The notes beneath the pieces were generated by a model that was not told where the DNA came from, did not search any database, and saw only the letters and a list, made by a program, of their open reading frames with translations. This document shows, piece by piece, positions 17,661-26,990 of a DNA stretch of 64,000 nucleotides; position 1 is the stretch's first letter, and every line of letters starts with the position of its first letter. The stretch spans positions 558,001-622,000 of the forward strand of contig WTFG01000001.1 of assembly GCA_009835005.1 (NCBI GenBank), read 5' to 3'. This DNA comes from Flavobacteriaceae bacterium Ap0902. Lineage in GTDB: Bacteria; Bacteroidota; Bacteroidia; Flavobacteriales; Weeksellaceae. Position numbers and translations under genes: made by a program.

Positions 17661-17668
17661 TAACTTTG
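17661..17668 (+). promoter_or_regulatory. Probable tig-clpP promoter (-7 element)
   Basis: TAACTTTG matches TAnnTTTG and ends 20 bases before the tig ATG. No TTG lies at the expected -33 position. Confidence 0.5.
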
Positions 17669-17688
17669 CACTTTTAAATTTATAATAG

Positions 17689-19047
17689 ATGAAATTTATA
17701 CAATCTAAGATTGATGACTTAAATGCGGTGCTTACGGTGACCGTGGAGAAAGACGATTATGCCGATAAGGTAAACAGCGCACTTAAGAATTATAAAAAAA
17801 ATGCCAATATACCAGGCTTTAGAAAAGGACAAGTTCCTATGAGCTTGATTAAAAAGCAACATGAAAAACCCTTGATGTATGAGGAGGTAAATAAATTGTT
17901 GCAATCTGGTGTTGATAATTACCTCAAAGAAAATAAAATAGAGATTTTGGCTCAACCGCTTCCTAAAGCAGATGAAAAATTTGATTGGGATGCAGAAAAC
18001 TTAGACTTTAGTTTTGATTTAGGATTAGCGCCATCCTTTGATATAGAATTAGATAATATATCTGTTCCATATCACAAGATTACAGTAAGTGATGAAGATG
18101 TCGATAAATACGTAGAGAATTTCGCCACCCGTTATGGGAAAATGTCTTCTGCAGAAGAGGTTAAGAAAGATGCTATTATAAAAGGAGTTTTTCATGAAGT
18201 AAATGATGGGGGAGAAATCCTGGAAGATGGGGAGCATTATCATGCTACGATTCACTTTAACCAATTAAATGATAAAGATACATTTGAGGGTAAAAAGAGA
18301 GAAGATAGAATACAAATCAATAATGAAACATTATTTGAAGAGCCTCACCAATTAGCAGCTGCATTAGGAATAGAGGATGAGCAGATAGCTAATTTTGACA
18401 AAAATCTTTCTTTTAAGATTAATGAAATCACCCATCATGAGAAAGCAGAGGTGAATCAAGAATTATTTGATAAGGTTTATGGAGAAGGTGCTGTAGATTC
18501 AGAAGAAGCATTTAGAACCCGTGTAAAAGAAGAGGCAGAAAAGATGTACGTGGATGAATCTGATCGTGTTTTGCTGGGTGCGGTTCTAATGGATGCTGTG
18601 GAGAATACTAAATTTGATTTACCTGTTGAATTTTTAAAGAAGTGGATTCGATTCAATGAACAAGAGCCCAAATCAGAAGAAGAAATAGATGAGATGTATG
18701 AAAATTCTGAAAAAGGAATTCGTTATCAATTGATAGAGGGTAAATTAGCTAAGAAATATGATATTACCGTGGAACAGGATGATGTTTTGAATCAGGCGGT
18801 GGATATGATTAAACAACAAATGGCTATGTATGGTGTATCTAATCCAGAAATGGACGATAATCAATTAAAACAAATTGCCATCAGTAGTCTTCAAAATGAA
18901 GAAGAATACAAAAAGTTAGCAGATCAAGTATTTGCTGCCAAAATGTTAGATGTGGTGAAAGACCACGTAAATTTAAAAGAGAAAGAAGTTTCTTTTGATG
19001 AGTTTATAGAAGAAGTTAAAAAACAAAACGAAAAAGTAAACGCATAA
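17689..19047 (+). CDS. tig: Trigger factor Tig
   Basis: Ribosome-bound chaperone that meets nascent chains at the exit tunnel. The N-terminal ribosome-binding domain (about 1-120) carries the signature GFRKGQVP near residues 43-50. The central region (about 150-250) is a divergent FKBP-like part, and the C-terminal helical domain (about 260-440) is rich in Glu and Lys. The 452 residues are usual. Its stop TAA shares the last A with the clpP ATG (TAATG), so the two genes are translationally coupled. Confidence 0.95.
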   Translation: MKFIQSKIDDLNAVLTVTVEKDDYADKVNSALKNYKKNANIPGFRKGQVPMSLIKKQHEKPLMYEEVNKLLQSGVDNYLKENKIEILAQPLPKADEKFDWDAENLDFSFDLGLAPSFDIELDNISVPYHKITVSDEDVDKYVENFATRYGKMSSAEEVKKDAIIKGVFHEVNDGGEILEDGEHYHATIHFNQLNDKDTFEGKKREDRIQINNETLFEEPHQLAAALGIEDEQIANFDKNLSFKINEITHHEKAEVNQELFDKVYGEGAVDSEEAFRTRVKEEAEKMYVDESDRVLLGAVLMDAVENTKFDLPVEFLKKWIRFNEQEPKSEEEIDEMYENSEKGIRYQLIEGKLAKKYDITVEQDDVLNQAVDMIKQQMAMYGVSNPEMDDNQLKQIAISSLQNEEEYKKLADQVFAAKMLDVVKDHVNLKEKEVSFDEFIEEVKKQNEKVNA

Positions 19048-19718
19048 TGAATTACGGAAAAGAGTTCGAAAAATATGCTGTGAAAGATCAAAATATAAGC
19101 AGCAATACATTAAATGATTTTATAAAAAACGTTACGCCCTATATTATAGAAGAGCGTAAAATGAACGTGGCACAAATGGATGTGTTTTCACGTTTAATGA
19201 TGGACAGAATCATCTTCTTGGGAACAGGTGTGGATGATCAAGTTGCCAATATTATTACAGCACAATTATTATTTTTAGAATCAGTAGATTCTGCCAAGGA
19301 TATTCAAATTTATATAAATTCGCCAGGAGGTAGTGTATATGCAGGTTTAGGGATATATGATACCATGCAAATCGTGAAGCCAGATGTAGCTACTATATGT
19401 ACAGGTATGGCAGCTTCCATGGGTGCGGTATTGCTTGTGGCGGGTGAAAAAGGCAAGCGTTCTGCGCTCAAGCATTCTCGTGTGATGATTCACCAACCAT
19501 CTGGTGGAGCACAAGGGGTTGCATCTGACATGGAAATCAATTTGAGAGAAATGTTGAAAATCAAAGAAGAATTATATACAATCATTGCAGATCATTCTGG
19601 GAAATCCTATGAATGGGTAGAGAAAAGTTCAGACCGTGATTATTGGATGACTTCTAGTGAGGCCAAAGAAAACGGTATGATAGATGAAGTATTACTAAGC
19701 TCAAAAGATAGAGCATAA
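19047..19718 (+). CDS. clpP: ATP-dependent Clp protease subunit ClpP (catalytic Asp position is Ser)
   Basis: Serine peptidase that forms a double heptamer and works with ClpX, encoded just downstream. Ser124 (GMAASMGAV) and His149 (MIHQPSGG) of the triad are present. The third residue, Asp171 in mature E. coli ClpP (IERDTERD), aligns with Ser194 in VEKSSDRD; the sequence at about 19627-19632 is clear (AGT TCA). Ser or Asn at this position is unusual and may lower or retune activity, or a neighbouring Asp (196 or 198) may compensate. The N-terminal part is shorter than in related ClpP from memory, but has the family's YIIEERKMNVAQMD. Overlaps tig by one base; an intrinsic terminator follows. 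Confidence 0.95.
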   Translation: MNYGKEFEKYAVKDQNISSNTLNDFIKNVTPYIIEERKMNVAQMDVFSRLMMDRIIFLGTGVDDQVANIITAQLLFLESVDSAKDIQIYINSPGGSVYAGLGIYDTMQIVKPDVATICTGMAASMGAVLLVAGEKGKRSALKHSRVMIHQPSGGAQGVASDMEINLREMLKIKEELYTIIADHSGKSYEWVEKSSDRDYWMTSSEAKENGMIDEVLLSSKDRA

Positions 19719-19744
19719 TCATTAATAGCAAAATTTATACAAAG

Positions 19745-19773
19745 ACCATCTTTTGAAAAAGAGATGGTTTTTG
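19745..19773 (+). terminator. Rho-independent terminator after clpP
   Basis: Stem ACCATCT (19745-19751) and AGATGGT (19762-19768), then TTTTT. The clpX gene downstream has its own -7 element, so clpX is probably transcribed separately. Confidence 0.7.
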
Positions 19774-19820
19774 GTGTTATATGCAGATGGATATAGCATT
19801 AAAAAGTCTTGTAATATTCG

Positions 19821-19828
19821 TAATTTTG
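19821..19828 (+). promoter_or_regulatory. Probable clpX promoter (-7 element)
   Basis: TAATTTTG matches TAnnTTTG, 45 bases before the clpX ATG. No correctly spaced TTG is seen upstream. Confidence 0.45.
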
Positions 19829-19873
19829 CAAGATTCAAAAGAAATTAAAGACGATTATAGAACAAATTAAATT

Positions 19874-21100
19874 ATGGCAAAAGGAGATAAAACTTGTTCA
19901 TTCTGTGGACGAAAAGAAGATGAAGCCAATATTCTAATAGCAGGTTTGCATGGACACATTTGTAATGTATGTGTAGAACAGGCACATGATATTCTAGTCC
20001 AAGAAGGGGCAACGGGTTCTGGAGATGTAGATTTAGATGAATTTGAATTAAAAAAACCAAAGCAAATTAAATCATTTTTAGATCAATATGTCATTGGACA
20101 AGACCAGGCTAAGAAGATATTATCTGTAGCGGTTTATAACCATTATAAAAGATTATTACAAAAGGATGCTGGAGATGATGTAGAGATAGAGAAATCTAAT
20201 GTTTTATTAGTAGGGGAGACAGGTACAGGTAAGACTTTGCTAGCCAAAACAATAGCCAGAGACCTTAATGTGCCATTCACAATTGTGGACGCTACTGTTT
20301 TAACAGAAGCAGGTTATGTGGGAGAAGATGTAGAATCAATTCTTACACGCTTATTACAATCTGCAGATTATGATGTAGCCAAAGCAGAAAGAGGAATTGT
20401 ATTTATAGACGAAATAGATAAGGTTGCCCGTAAAGGAGATAACCCTTCTATTACCAGAGATGTATCTGGAGAGGGCGTTCAACAGGCGATGTTGAAGATT
20501 TTAGAGGGAACCGTAGTTAATGTTCCGCCGCAGGGAGGTAGAAAACATCCAGACCAAAAATATATCCAAGTAGATACCAAAAATATTTTATTCATAGCAG
20601 GTGGCGCTTTTGCTGGCATAGAAAAAGATATAGCAAAGAGGTTAAATACTAATGCGATTGGTTTTAGAGCAGAAGATGCTCAAAGGTGGGATGAAAAAGG
20701 TCTTCTGCAATATATCAACGCACAGGATTTGAGAAGTTTCGGTCTTATTCCAGAGTTATTGGGTAGACTACCTTTAGTTACTCATTTAGAGCCATTAGAT
20801 GCTAAAACACTTCGTAGTATCTTAACAGAACCTAAAAATGCAATTACCAAGCAGTTTATTAAGTTATTTGAAATGGATCAAATAGAACTTGCTATAGAGG
20901 GTGAAGTTTTAGATTTTATCGTAGAGAAAACCTTAGAACTCGGTCTAGGTGCAAGAGGTTTAAGATCTCTCACAGAGAAGTTGTTTACAGAAATCATGTA
21001 TGATGTAGAAGATTTACCAGAGACTTTTACGCTGGATATTAATAAGGCAAAAGAAATTCTATCAAATTCTAAATTAACAGCGATTAAAAATGCGTCTTAA
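19874..21100 (+). CDS. clpX: ATP-dependent Clp protease ATP-binding subunit ClpX
   Basis: AAA+ unfoldase that selects substrates and feeds them to ClpP. The N-terminal zinc-binding domain keeps its four Cys (8, 11, 30, 33), unlike the zinc proteins DnaG and L32 in this window. Walker A GETGTGKT and Walker B VFIDEIDK are intact, followed by the sensor and C-terminal domains (LGARGLRS with the sensor-2 Arg). The 408 residues are standard. The IGF-type ClpP-docking loop is not clear by eye: the corresponding area reads [11 protein letters not shown]. Confidence 0.97.
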   Translation: MAKGDKTCSFCGRKEDEANILIAGLHGHICNVCVEQAHDILVQEGATGSGDVDLDEFELKKPKQIKSFLDQYVIGQDQAKKILSVAVYNHYKRLLQKDAGDDVEIEKSNVLLVGETGTGKTLLAKTIARDLNVPFTIVDATVLTEAGYVGEDVESILTRLLQSADYDVAKAERGIVFIDEIDKVARKGDNPSITRDVSGEGVQQAMLKILEGTVVNVPPQGGRKHPDQKYIQVDTKNILFIAGGAFAGIEKDIAKRLNTNAIGFRAEDAQRWDEKGLLQYINAQDLRSFGLIPELLGRLPLVTHLEPLDAKTLRSILTEPKNAITKQFIKLFEMDQIELAIEGEVLDFIVEKTLELGLGARGLRSLTEKLFTEIMYDVEDLPETFTLDINKAKEILSNSKLTAIKNAS

Positions 21101-21227
21101 AACTGTTAAACTATTGTATCCAAATAAATTATTTGTTTGAAAATTAGGAATATTTTAAAACTTTAATTAATTTAGCTGCCAAGTTTAGTGTATAAAAATG
21201 TTAATTGAAATTAACTAAAAAATTGGT

Positions 21228-23102
21228 ATGAAAAAAAAATTATTAACTATGGCGCTAGCGGCGGGATTTTTACTGCCCTTGAGTGCCCAATGGACGCAAG
21301 TAGGTGGTACTGTAAAGGTACAGCCGAATACGTTGAAGTATGTGGGTGGCGATCACTCTGTAAAAGGAACATCTACGATGAGTAATGAAGGTTATGTTGA
21401 TGTTAGAGGGAATTTAGCAGTTGAAAATGATGCGAAATTTATTAATGAGTTTACTTCCCCTACAGAATATGGTCAATTGATTATTAATGATCAGAGTACT
21501 GCAACAGGTAAAGTTATTGGTGAATATAAAACACCAGGTGTTACTAATTTTGCATTCGCAAAAATAGCTATGCCTTATATTGGTGTTACTGCAGCAGAAA
21601 TTGCTGATTTTGCTCAAATTACATCTTTAGAATGGCAAAACCATCCAGGAAATGGACAGTTCAATCGTAATAGATGGAAAAACCCTGTATTTGCTCACAT
21701 CAATGAGGAATATTCTGCAGATGATTTGGCGGCAGATGATGCTATAGCAGCAACGGGACGTTACACCCCATTTACTTACTATACCTTAAATAACCTTACT
21801 GGAAATCTAACATTTCGTGAGACTAATTATGCCGGAACGCCAGCTAATATGCCTCATACATTACCTTTAGGTTCATTTGAAGCTGGAGATGCATCAGCTA
21901 CTAACTATACTAGAAATATTTATGGGGAGCAATTAGGTACTTATTTAAAAGATACGTATGTTCCTGTTGACTATGCACAATGGTCTACTGCAGGTGAGAT
22001 TGCTAAACCAGCAGGTTTTGGTGATAATTACTTTTTATTTGGTAACCCTTATACTTCTAACGTTGATTTAATGAGCGTTATACCTACAGATGGATCGGTT
22101 AAAGCAGTCTTTCAAACAGAAGGTTCTTCATTTGATTCTAATCCAAATGATGGGAACTCAAACCTAAATATATCAAAACAACCTGTTAAGTCTACTTACA
22201 CTAATGGAGGGTTTACTGGAGATGCAGAAGCATTTTTGTTAAGACCTTACCATACTTTTGGACTTAAAACAGATGGGTCTATACCTTCTATTACTTTAGG
22301 CGAAACTCAAAAGACTTTTGAAATTGATGCTAGTGCACCATCTTATAGTGCTAGAGCAACTAATGGAACTGATTCAGGATTTAATCAAGTAAAAGTACAA
22401 TTATTAGATACTGAAGAAAATCAACTGGCAAGAACATATATAGTAGCTTCCCCAGATTATGAAGCGGCTGGAGCACAGGGAAATGAAGCGTATGATACAA
22501 ATGCAAGTGCTGATGTCAATACCATTTATACACTGCAAGAGAATGAAGACGGGAATGTTAATCAAGAATTAATTAATAGTAGAGTTTATATTAATGGTAT
22601 TAATGAATATAAGTACGTTGGAAAACCTATATATGTCGTTCAACAAGTGGCCACTCCAGGTGATTTTGCTTTTAAATTTAATTTGAATGATAAAGTTAAA
22701 AATTCTTCTGATAAATTCTTCTTTGAGGATAGGGAATCAGGAGAAGTTGTTGAAATAACAGATGACTTCATTTATTCATTTACTGCGACAGAAACTTCTG
22801 ATGATAGATTTGCAATTTATTGGAATGAGAACGCAAAATTAGATGTAAATGATGTGGTTGATGTAGCTACTGAAACTATTGTTTATAAAGATAATCAGGA
22901 ATTTAAAATTAGATTTGCTAAGGATTGGACTAAAGCGGATATATTTGTTTATAACATCTTAGGTCAATTAGTACATACTAAGAAAGGAGTTAATACTTCT
23001 GTAGATTACACAATTCCATTCAATACAAGCCTTTCCTCTGCTTATATTGTGAAAGCGGTTAACGAAAATGGAGAAGTTATAACTAAAAAAATAATTAAAT
23101 AA
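21228..23102 (+). CDS. Type IX secretion substrate with C-terminal sorting domain
   Basis: Exported surface or secreted protein. A signal peptide (about 1-20, ending LPLSAQ) is followed by about 500 residues of beta-rich, Asn/Thr-rich sequence without a recognised catalytic motif. The last 80 residues form a type A sorting domain with FKIRFAKDW, IFVYNILGQLV and the end AYIVKAVNENGEVITKKIIK, which directs passage through the outer membrane by the type IX system. The start is followed by a normal signal sequence. Low-complexity parts are typical of adhesins or surface-layer proteins, but the function is unknown. A small membrane protein gene follows after 17 bp. Confidence 0.82.
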   Translation: MKKKLLTMALAAGFLLPLSAQWTQVGGTVKVQPNTLKYVGGDHSVKGTSTMSNEGYVDVRGNLAVENDAKFINEFTSPTEYGQLIINDQSTATGKVIGEYKTPGVTNFAFAKIAMPYIGVTAAEIADFAQITSLEWQNHPGNGQFNRNRWKNPVFAHINEEYSADDLAADDAIAATGRYTPFTYYTLNNLTGNLTFRETNYAGTPANMPHTLPLGSFEAGDASATNYTRNIYGEQLGTYLKDTYVPVDYAQWSTAGEIAKPAGFGDNYFLFGNPYTSNVDLMSVIPTDGSVKAVFQTEGSSFDSNPNDGNSNLNISKQPVKSTYTNGGFTGDAEAFLLRPYHTFGLKTDGSIPSITLGETQKTFEIDASAPSYSARATNGTDSGFNQVKVQLLDTEENQLARTYIVASPDYEAAGAQGNEAYDTNASADVNTIYTLQENEDGNVNQELINSRVYINGINEYKYVGKPIYVVQQVATPGDFAFKFNLNDKVKNSSDKFFFEDRESGEVVEITDDFIYSFTATETSDDRFAIYWNENAKLDVNDVVDVATETIVYKDNQEFKIRFAKDWTKADIFVYNILGQLVHTKKGVNTSVDYTIPFNTSLSSAYIVKAVNENGEVITKKIIK

Positions 23103-23119
23103 CCATTAAATCGAATAAG

Positions 23120-23323
23120 ATGAAAAAAAATATTGCAATATTATTTATATCACTTTTAAATGTAATAGCGTTTGCTCAAGCTGGTGGGGAGGGCGATGGT
23201 ACTGGTGGAGACGTAGGTGGAAATTTTGTGCCTATTGATAATTATGTATATGCTTTAATTGCTGTGGCAGTTTTGATAATCGCATATGCGGTTTATAAGC
23301 AAAGACAGAAAATAACTGCTTAA
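23120..23323 (+). CDS. Small exported single-pass membrane protein
   Basis: 67 residues. A signal peptide (about 1-20, ending AFAQ) is followed by a Gly/Asp-rich linker (GGEGDGTGGDVGGN), then VPIDNY, one membrane helix (about 40-58) and a basic tail (YKQRQK). Small proteins with a Gly- or Pro-rich linker, a PID motif, a helix and a Lys/Arg tail are common in Flavobacteriia, often beside type IX substrates; their role is unknown. The layout resembles sorting tails (motif, helix, basic end) but with only a short mature part. Cotranscription with the upstream substrate is likely, with a terminator after it. Confidence 0.7.
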   Translation: MKKNIAILFISLLNVIAFAQAGGEGDGTGGDVGGNFVPIDNYVYALIAVAVLIIAYAVYKQRQKITA

Positions 23324-23347
23324 TTATTAATTTAATTAATTTTTAAT

Positions 23348-23388
23348 ATACAAAGCCCTATCTTTTATGATGGGGCTTTTGTATTTTT
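23348..23388 (+). terminator. Rho-independent terminator
   Basis: ATACAAAGCCC (23348-23358) pairs with GGGCTTTTGTAT (one bulged T) and is followed by TTTTT. It ends the type IX substrate / small protein unit. Confidence 0.8.
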
Positions 23389-23426
23389 GGTGTATTGTTT
23401 GCTAAATTGGTTTTAAATAAAGTTTT

Positions 23427-24719
23427 ATGAAAAAATTACTATTTTTATCTGCTTTGATGATGGCAGTATTGAGTTTTGCTCAATTTAATATTCATGGAGA
23501 AATTAAAGGCTATGCAAATCAGCCTGTTCTTATTAAAATTTATGAGAATGGTTCTCAAAGACTTATCAAACGTGTAGAAACTAATAATCAAGGTATTTTT
23601 GATTATAAAATTCCGCAAAGTTATACAGGCATCATCACTTTTGAACTTTCTAGTGGTGGGTTTCAAATGGTTGCTGACAACAATCCCATCAGCTTTAAGA
23701 CAAATCTTAATAACTCTGCGCGAGCTTTTGTATATGAGGATGGTATCAATAAACAATTAGAGGATTATAAGACCATAGAACAGTTGTATGAACTTAGAGA
23801 CAATACACTAATGCCTCTTTCTAATTTTTATAGCACAGGTGACAAATTCTATCATGATATTTTGGATGAGATATCTAGAATTAATCAATTAGAATTACCC
23901 AGTATTGAAAACCAATCCATCCGCTATTATCTAGATATGCAGACGGAATTATCTGAATTAAATACATTGGCCCAAACCAATGCAGATCTAGCCAAGTCAA
24001 AATCTAAAAATCATTTATTAAATGATGATGAAAAGTTAGAGAACTTTGGTTTTCTAAATCCATTGATCTCTGTCTATGTTACAAGCTCTCTAGGTACAGC
24101 AAAGAGCAGGGAGGAGGCTTCAAGTAAAATAGGTTCTGCGCTAGATACGTTATTAGAGGATGTAGTAGTAGAGACGCCAAGAGGACAAAATATTTTGTCT
24201 GCCATTATTCCTATGTTGGATGGCAATGGTTTTAAAGAACTATCTAAAAAATATGTATCCCAGGCCTCTGTGATGACTTGTGAAAAAACTGGTGAACTTC
24301 AAAATATTTTGGAGGTTCAAAATAATATTCAGGTGGGTAAAAAAGCGCCTAATTTCCAATTAAAAGAAAGCAAATATAAGTCTTTATATGATGTGAAATC
24401 AGATAAAAAATTATTAGTATTTTGGGCTTCATGGTGTCCCCATTGTATTAATGAAATGCCTTATGTTAAAGAATTTTATACGGATTTCAAAAAGGAAGGT
24501 GGAGAAATTATTGCGGTTTCCCTTGATATGGATGAAAATAAATACAAAGCAGCCACCAAAGAATATGAATGGATCAATTATACAGATTTAATGAAATGGG
24601 ATAGCCCTGTGGTTAAGGAATATGGAGTTATGGCAACGCCGACCATGATATTATTAGATAAAGATAATAAAATCCTAAAAATTGGTAGCAATGTATCTGA
24701 GTTTATGGATAGTATTTAA
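23427..24719 (+). CDS. TlpA-like thioredoxin-fold protein with N-terminal DUF4369-like domain
   Basis: Exported thiol-disulfide oxidoreductase. A signal peptide (about 1-19) is followed by a beta-rich N-terminal domain (INIHGEIKGYANQPVLIKIY type, similar to DUF4369), a helical middle, and a C-terminal thioredoxin-fold domain (about 300-430) with VGKKAPNFQL, the active-site WCPHC (Cys337 and Cys340) and the cis-Pro loop ATPTMI. It probably reduces or isomerises disulfides in the periplasm, possibly for cytochrome c maturation, which the neighbouring cytochrome operon requires; this last point is inference. It is a single gene with its own terminator. Confidence 0.85.
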   Translation: MKKLLFLSALMMAVLSFAQFNIHGEIKGYANQPVLIKIYENGSQRLIKRVETNNQGIFDYKIPQSYTGIITFELSSGGFQMVADNNPISFKTNLNNSARAFVYEDGINKQLEDYKTIEQLYELRDNTLMPLSNFYSTGDKFYHDILDEISRINQLELPSIENQSIRYYLDMQTELSELNTLAQTNADLAKSKSKNHLLNDDEKLENFGFLNPLISVYVTSSLGTAKSREEASSKIGSALDTLLEDVVVETPRGQNILSAIIPMLDGNGFKELSKKYVSQASVMTCEKTGELQNILEVQNNIQVGKKAPNFQLKESKYKSLYDVKSDKKLLVFWASWCPHCINEMPYVKEFYTDFKKEGGEIIAVSLDMDENKYKAATKEYEWINYTDLMKWDSPVVKEYGVMATPTMILLDKDNKILKIGSNVSEFMDSI

Positions 24720-24750
24720 TTAAATATTAATTAATAACACCTTAGAATAG

Positions 24751-24784
24751 AAGATGCTAAATATTTCATAGCATCTTTTTTTTA
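24751..24784 (+). terminator. Rho-independent terminator
   Basis: AGATGCTA (24752-24759) and TAGCATCT (24769-24776) form an 8-bp stem, followed by seven or eight T. Confidence 0.88.
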
Positions 24785-24813
24785 ATTATTGATTCATTCC
24801 TATCTTTCTGCCC

Positions 24814-25449
24814 ATGTTGCAAGAGTTTAAAAAATTTCAAATACTCTATAGTTATGATTTAAAGATTATAGCACTGATTACAATGATCATATATCATCTG
24901 GGAATGATGTTTTTTCCAGAAGCATATTATTTAAGAATCACTGGACGAGTTGCGTTTCTAGTTTACGCTTTTATGTTGGTAGATGGGGTTTTTTATACCA
25001 GGAGCATAAAAAAATCTAAAGTACTTTTATGGGTCTTTTTGAGTGAAATTCCTTATAATTTATTTTTGATAAGTTTTTAGAATTTTCGGTATAGAATATT
25101 TTTTTACTTTATTTATTGGGTTGTCTTGGTTTATCTTATTTCTAAAGAAATCAAAAAGATTGGAAAGGTGATATTATAGTGGCTTTATTTTATATGCTCT
25201 TTGCAGAATATACAAAGGTTGGGTATGGATGGTATGGCGTAGCCTTGATATTTGCGTTTTATTGGATGCGAAGGGTTGGTTGGGTTAAATACATTTTTGC
25301 GCAAGGACTTGGCATGCTGTATTCTTTTTTACAATATTTTGTCTTTGTAGGATTTTGTTCCTCTCGTCTTATATAATGGCAAAGAAGGGAAAAAATGGGG
25401 AATATTTATTACTCATTTTATGCTATTCATCTATTTATTTTATATCTAA
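24814..25449 (+). pseudogene. TraX-like membrane protein, broken by three frameshifts
   Basis: The first 88 residues read DLKIIALITMIIYHLGMMFF and RVAFLVYAFMLVDG, the start of a TraX-family membrane protein, and then stop at 25078-25080. Three pieces in different frames complete the family pattern: a segment FFTLFIGLSWFIL (about 25100-25160), a segment beginning GDIIVALFYMLFAEY (from about 25168) and a final segment PLVLYNGKEGKKWG (from about 25355 to the stop 25447-25449). Joining them needs one T less at T5 near 25073-25079, one G more near 25166-25170, and one T less at T4 near 25350. Reconstructed length is about 211 residues, normal for TraX. Either a decayed gene or homopolymer sequencing errors; the family role outside conjugative plasmids is unknown. 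Confidence 0.78.
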
Positions 25450-25469
25450 TTTCTAAACTGCTTTAAGGC

Positions 25470-26990
25470 TTATAAAAATGATTGTTCATTATCATAATTT
25501 AAACGTAGAAAAATAAACAGCATCAACATAAAACCCCATAGCGAACTCCCCCCATAACTCAAAAAGGGCAGAGGGATTCCTACTGTAGGAAACAAGCCCA
25601 TTACCATCCCGATATTAATAAAAAAGTGTAATAGGATGATAGAGCCCACCGTATAACCAAAAAACCGCGCAAATATGGTTTTTTGAACTTCTGCTAAATA
25701 GAAGATTCTTCCTATTAATATGGCATATAAAATTACGAGGATAGAACTACCTACAAACCCCCATTCTTCTCCCACGGTACAGAAGATATAATCTGTCCAT
25801 TGTTCTGGGACAAATCTCCCATCTGTTACTGTTCCTTTGTTCCAACCAGCTCCCCACAGTTCTCCAGAACCTATCGCAGTTTTTGAATACAAAAGATTGT
25901 ATCCAGACGTGTCTCTATATTTAGATTCACCTTCAAAAAGAACTAAAATTCTTTCTCTTTGGTGGATGGGGAGTTTATTTAAAATTGGTTCTGCATAGAA
26001 ACTAATACCAAAAAGGATGATAAAAGATACAGATATACTTAACCAACTTGTTAAGAAGTACCTCGTATTGGCAGCCTTTATTTTGGTGAATTTAGAGATG
26101 GTTTTATGGTTATTACCAAATGATAAATAAATACAAAGTGCTGTTATAAGAGAAATTAAACCCATCCCAAAAGAAGTAATACTATAGAATATACTTTTTC
26201 TAGACATAAATAATTCTGTCAAACCATAATCTTTCCAGAAGAATTCAAAGAAAAACATTAGGAATATAAAATAGGTACCCAGCCCACAAAAAAATCCAAT
26301 GGCTCCATACAGCCCTTGATAGGAGAGTGTAGACTTACTAAACAAAAGCAAAAATAAAGTACTTAAAAACCAAACGATTATTCCAAGGACAAGCATTAAT
26401 GAAATAGGATTCAATAGGATACTTCCCAAAAAGACTAGCCCAAATATGATGGGAATAAATAAGATACCTGGATGCATGCCTTCTCTATACATGGCCAATA
26501 GAAAGGCTACAAAGACAAACAATGAGCCAACATCTGGTTGTAATAAAATTAATATACCAGGGATGCCAATTAAAGCTAAACAGGTAAATAATACATTCTT
26601 TTTGTCTAGTGTATTTCCAGGGATATTCACTACATGGGCTATCATTAATCCTGTAGCAATTTTCATTAACTCTACGGGTTGTATGCCGACTCCACCAATA
26701 GAATACCATGCTTTGGCTCCATTAATTTCTTTACCAAAAAATAATACACCAACCAGCGATAGCACGCCCAATAGATAGAATACAAAGGCATAGATGTCAA
26801 AAAAATTTCTAGCAATAGAAGAAATAACCAAGAATGCCATAATCATGACAAATCCGAGCCCAATTCGTACGACTTGCTTGATGCCATAATCAGCGTCCAC
26901 GCTGTATATATTGGCTACACCAAAAGCCATAATCACGAGCACAATCAATATGATAGACCAGTCTATTCCTTTATTAGATCTTGAAGCCAT
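25470..26990 (-). CDS. rodA: Peptidoglycan glycosyltransferase RodA
   Basis: SEDS-family membrane enzyme that polymerises lipid II in the cell-elongation complex, working with PBP2 encoded just upstream. Conserved SEDS pieces include GGVGIQPVELMKIA near 98-111, LQPDVGS (the catalytic Asp region) and the C-terminal GIPLPFLSYGGSSL. 506 residues is long compared with about 370-420 for many RodA; the extra length is a region of hydrophobic helices at about 190-300, between the QPDVGS loop and the HQRERI loop. This is seen in some other Bacteroidetes. It overlaps mrdA by 17 bp and is the last gene of the mre operon; the TraX pseudogene is convergent 20 bp away. Confidence 0.94.
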   Translation of the reverse strand: MASRSNKGIDWSIILIVLVIMAFGVANIYSVDADYGIKQVVRIGLGFVMIMAFLVISSIARNFFDIYAFVFYLLGVLSLVGVLFFGKEINGAKAWYSIGGVGIQPVELMKIATGLMIAHVVNIPGNTLDKKNVLFTCLALIGIPGILILLQPDVGSLFVFVAFLLAMYREGMHPGILFIPIIFGLVFLGSILLNPISLMLVLGIIVWFLSTLFLLLFSKSTLSYQGLYGAIGFFCGLGTYFIFLMFFFEFFWKDYGLTELFMSRKSIFYSITSFGMGLISLITALCIYLSFGNNHKTISKFTKIKAANTRYFLTSWLSISVSFIILFGISFYAEPILNKLPIHQRERILVLFEGESKYRDTSGYNLLYSKTAIGSGELWGAGWNKGTVTDGRFVPEQWTDYIFCTVGEEWGFVGSSILVILYAILIGRIFYLAEVQKTIFARFFGYTVGSIILLHFFINIGMVMGLFPTVGIPLPFLSYGGSSLWGFMLMLFIFLRLNYDNEQSFL

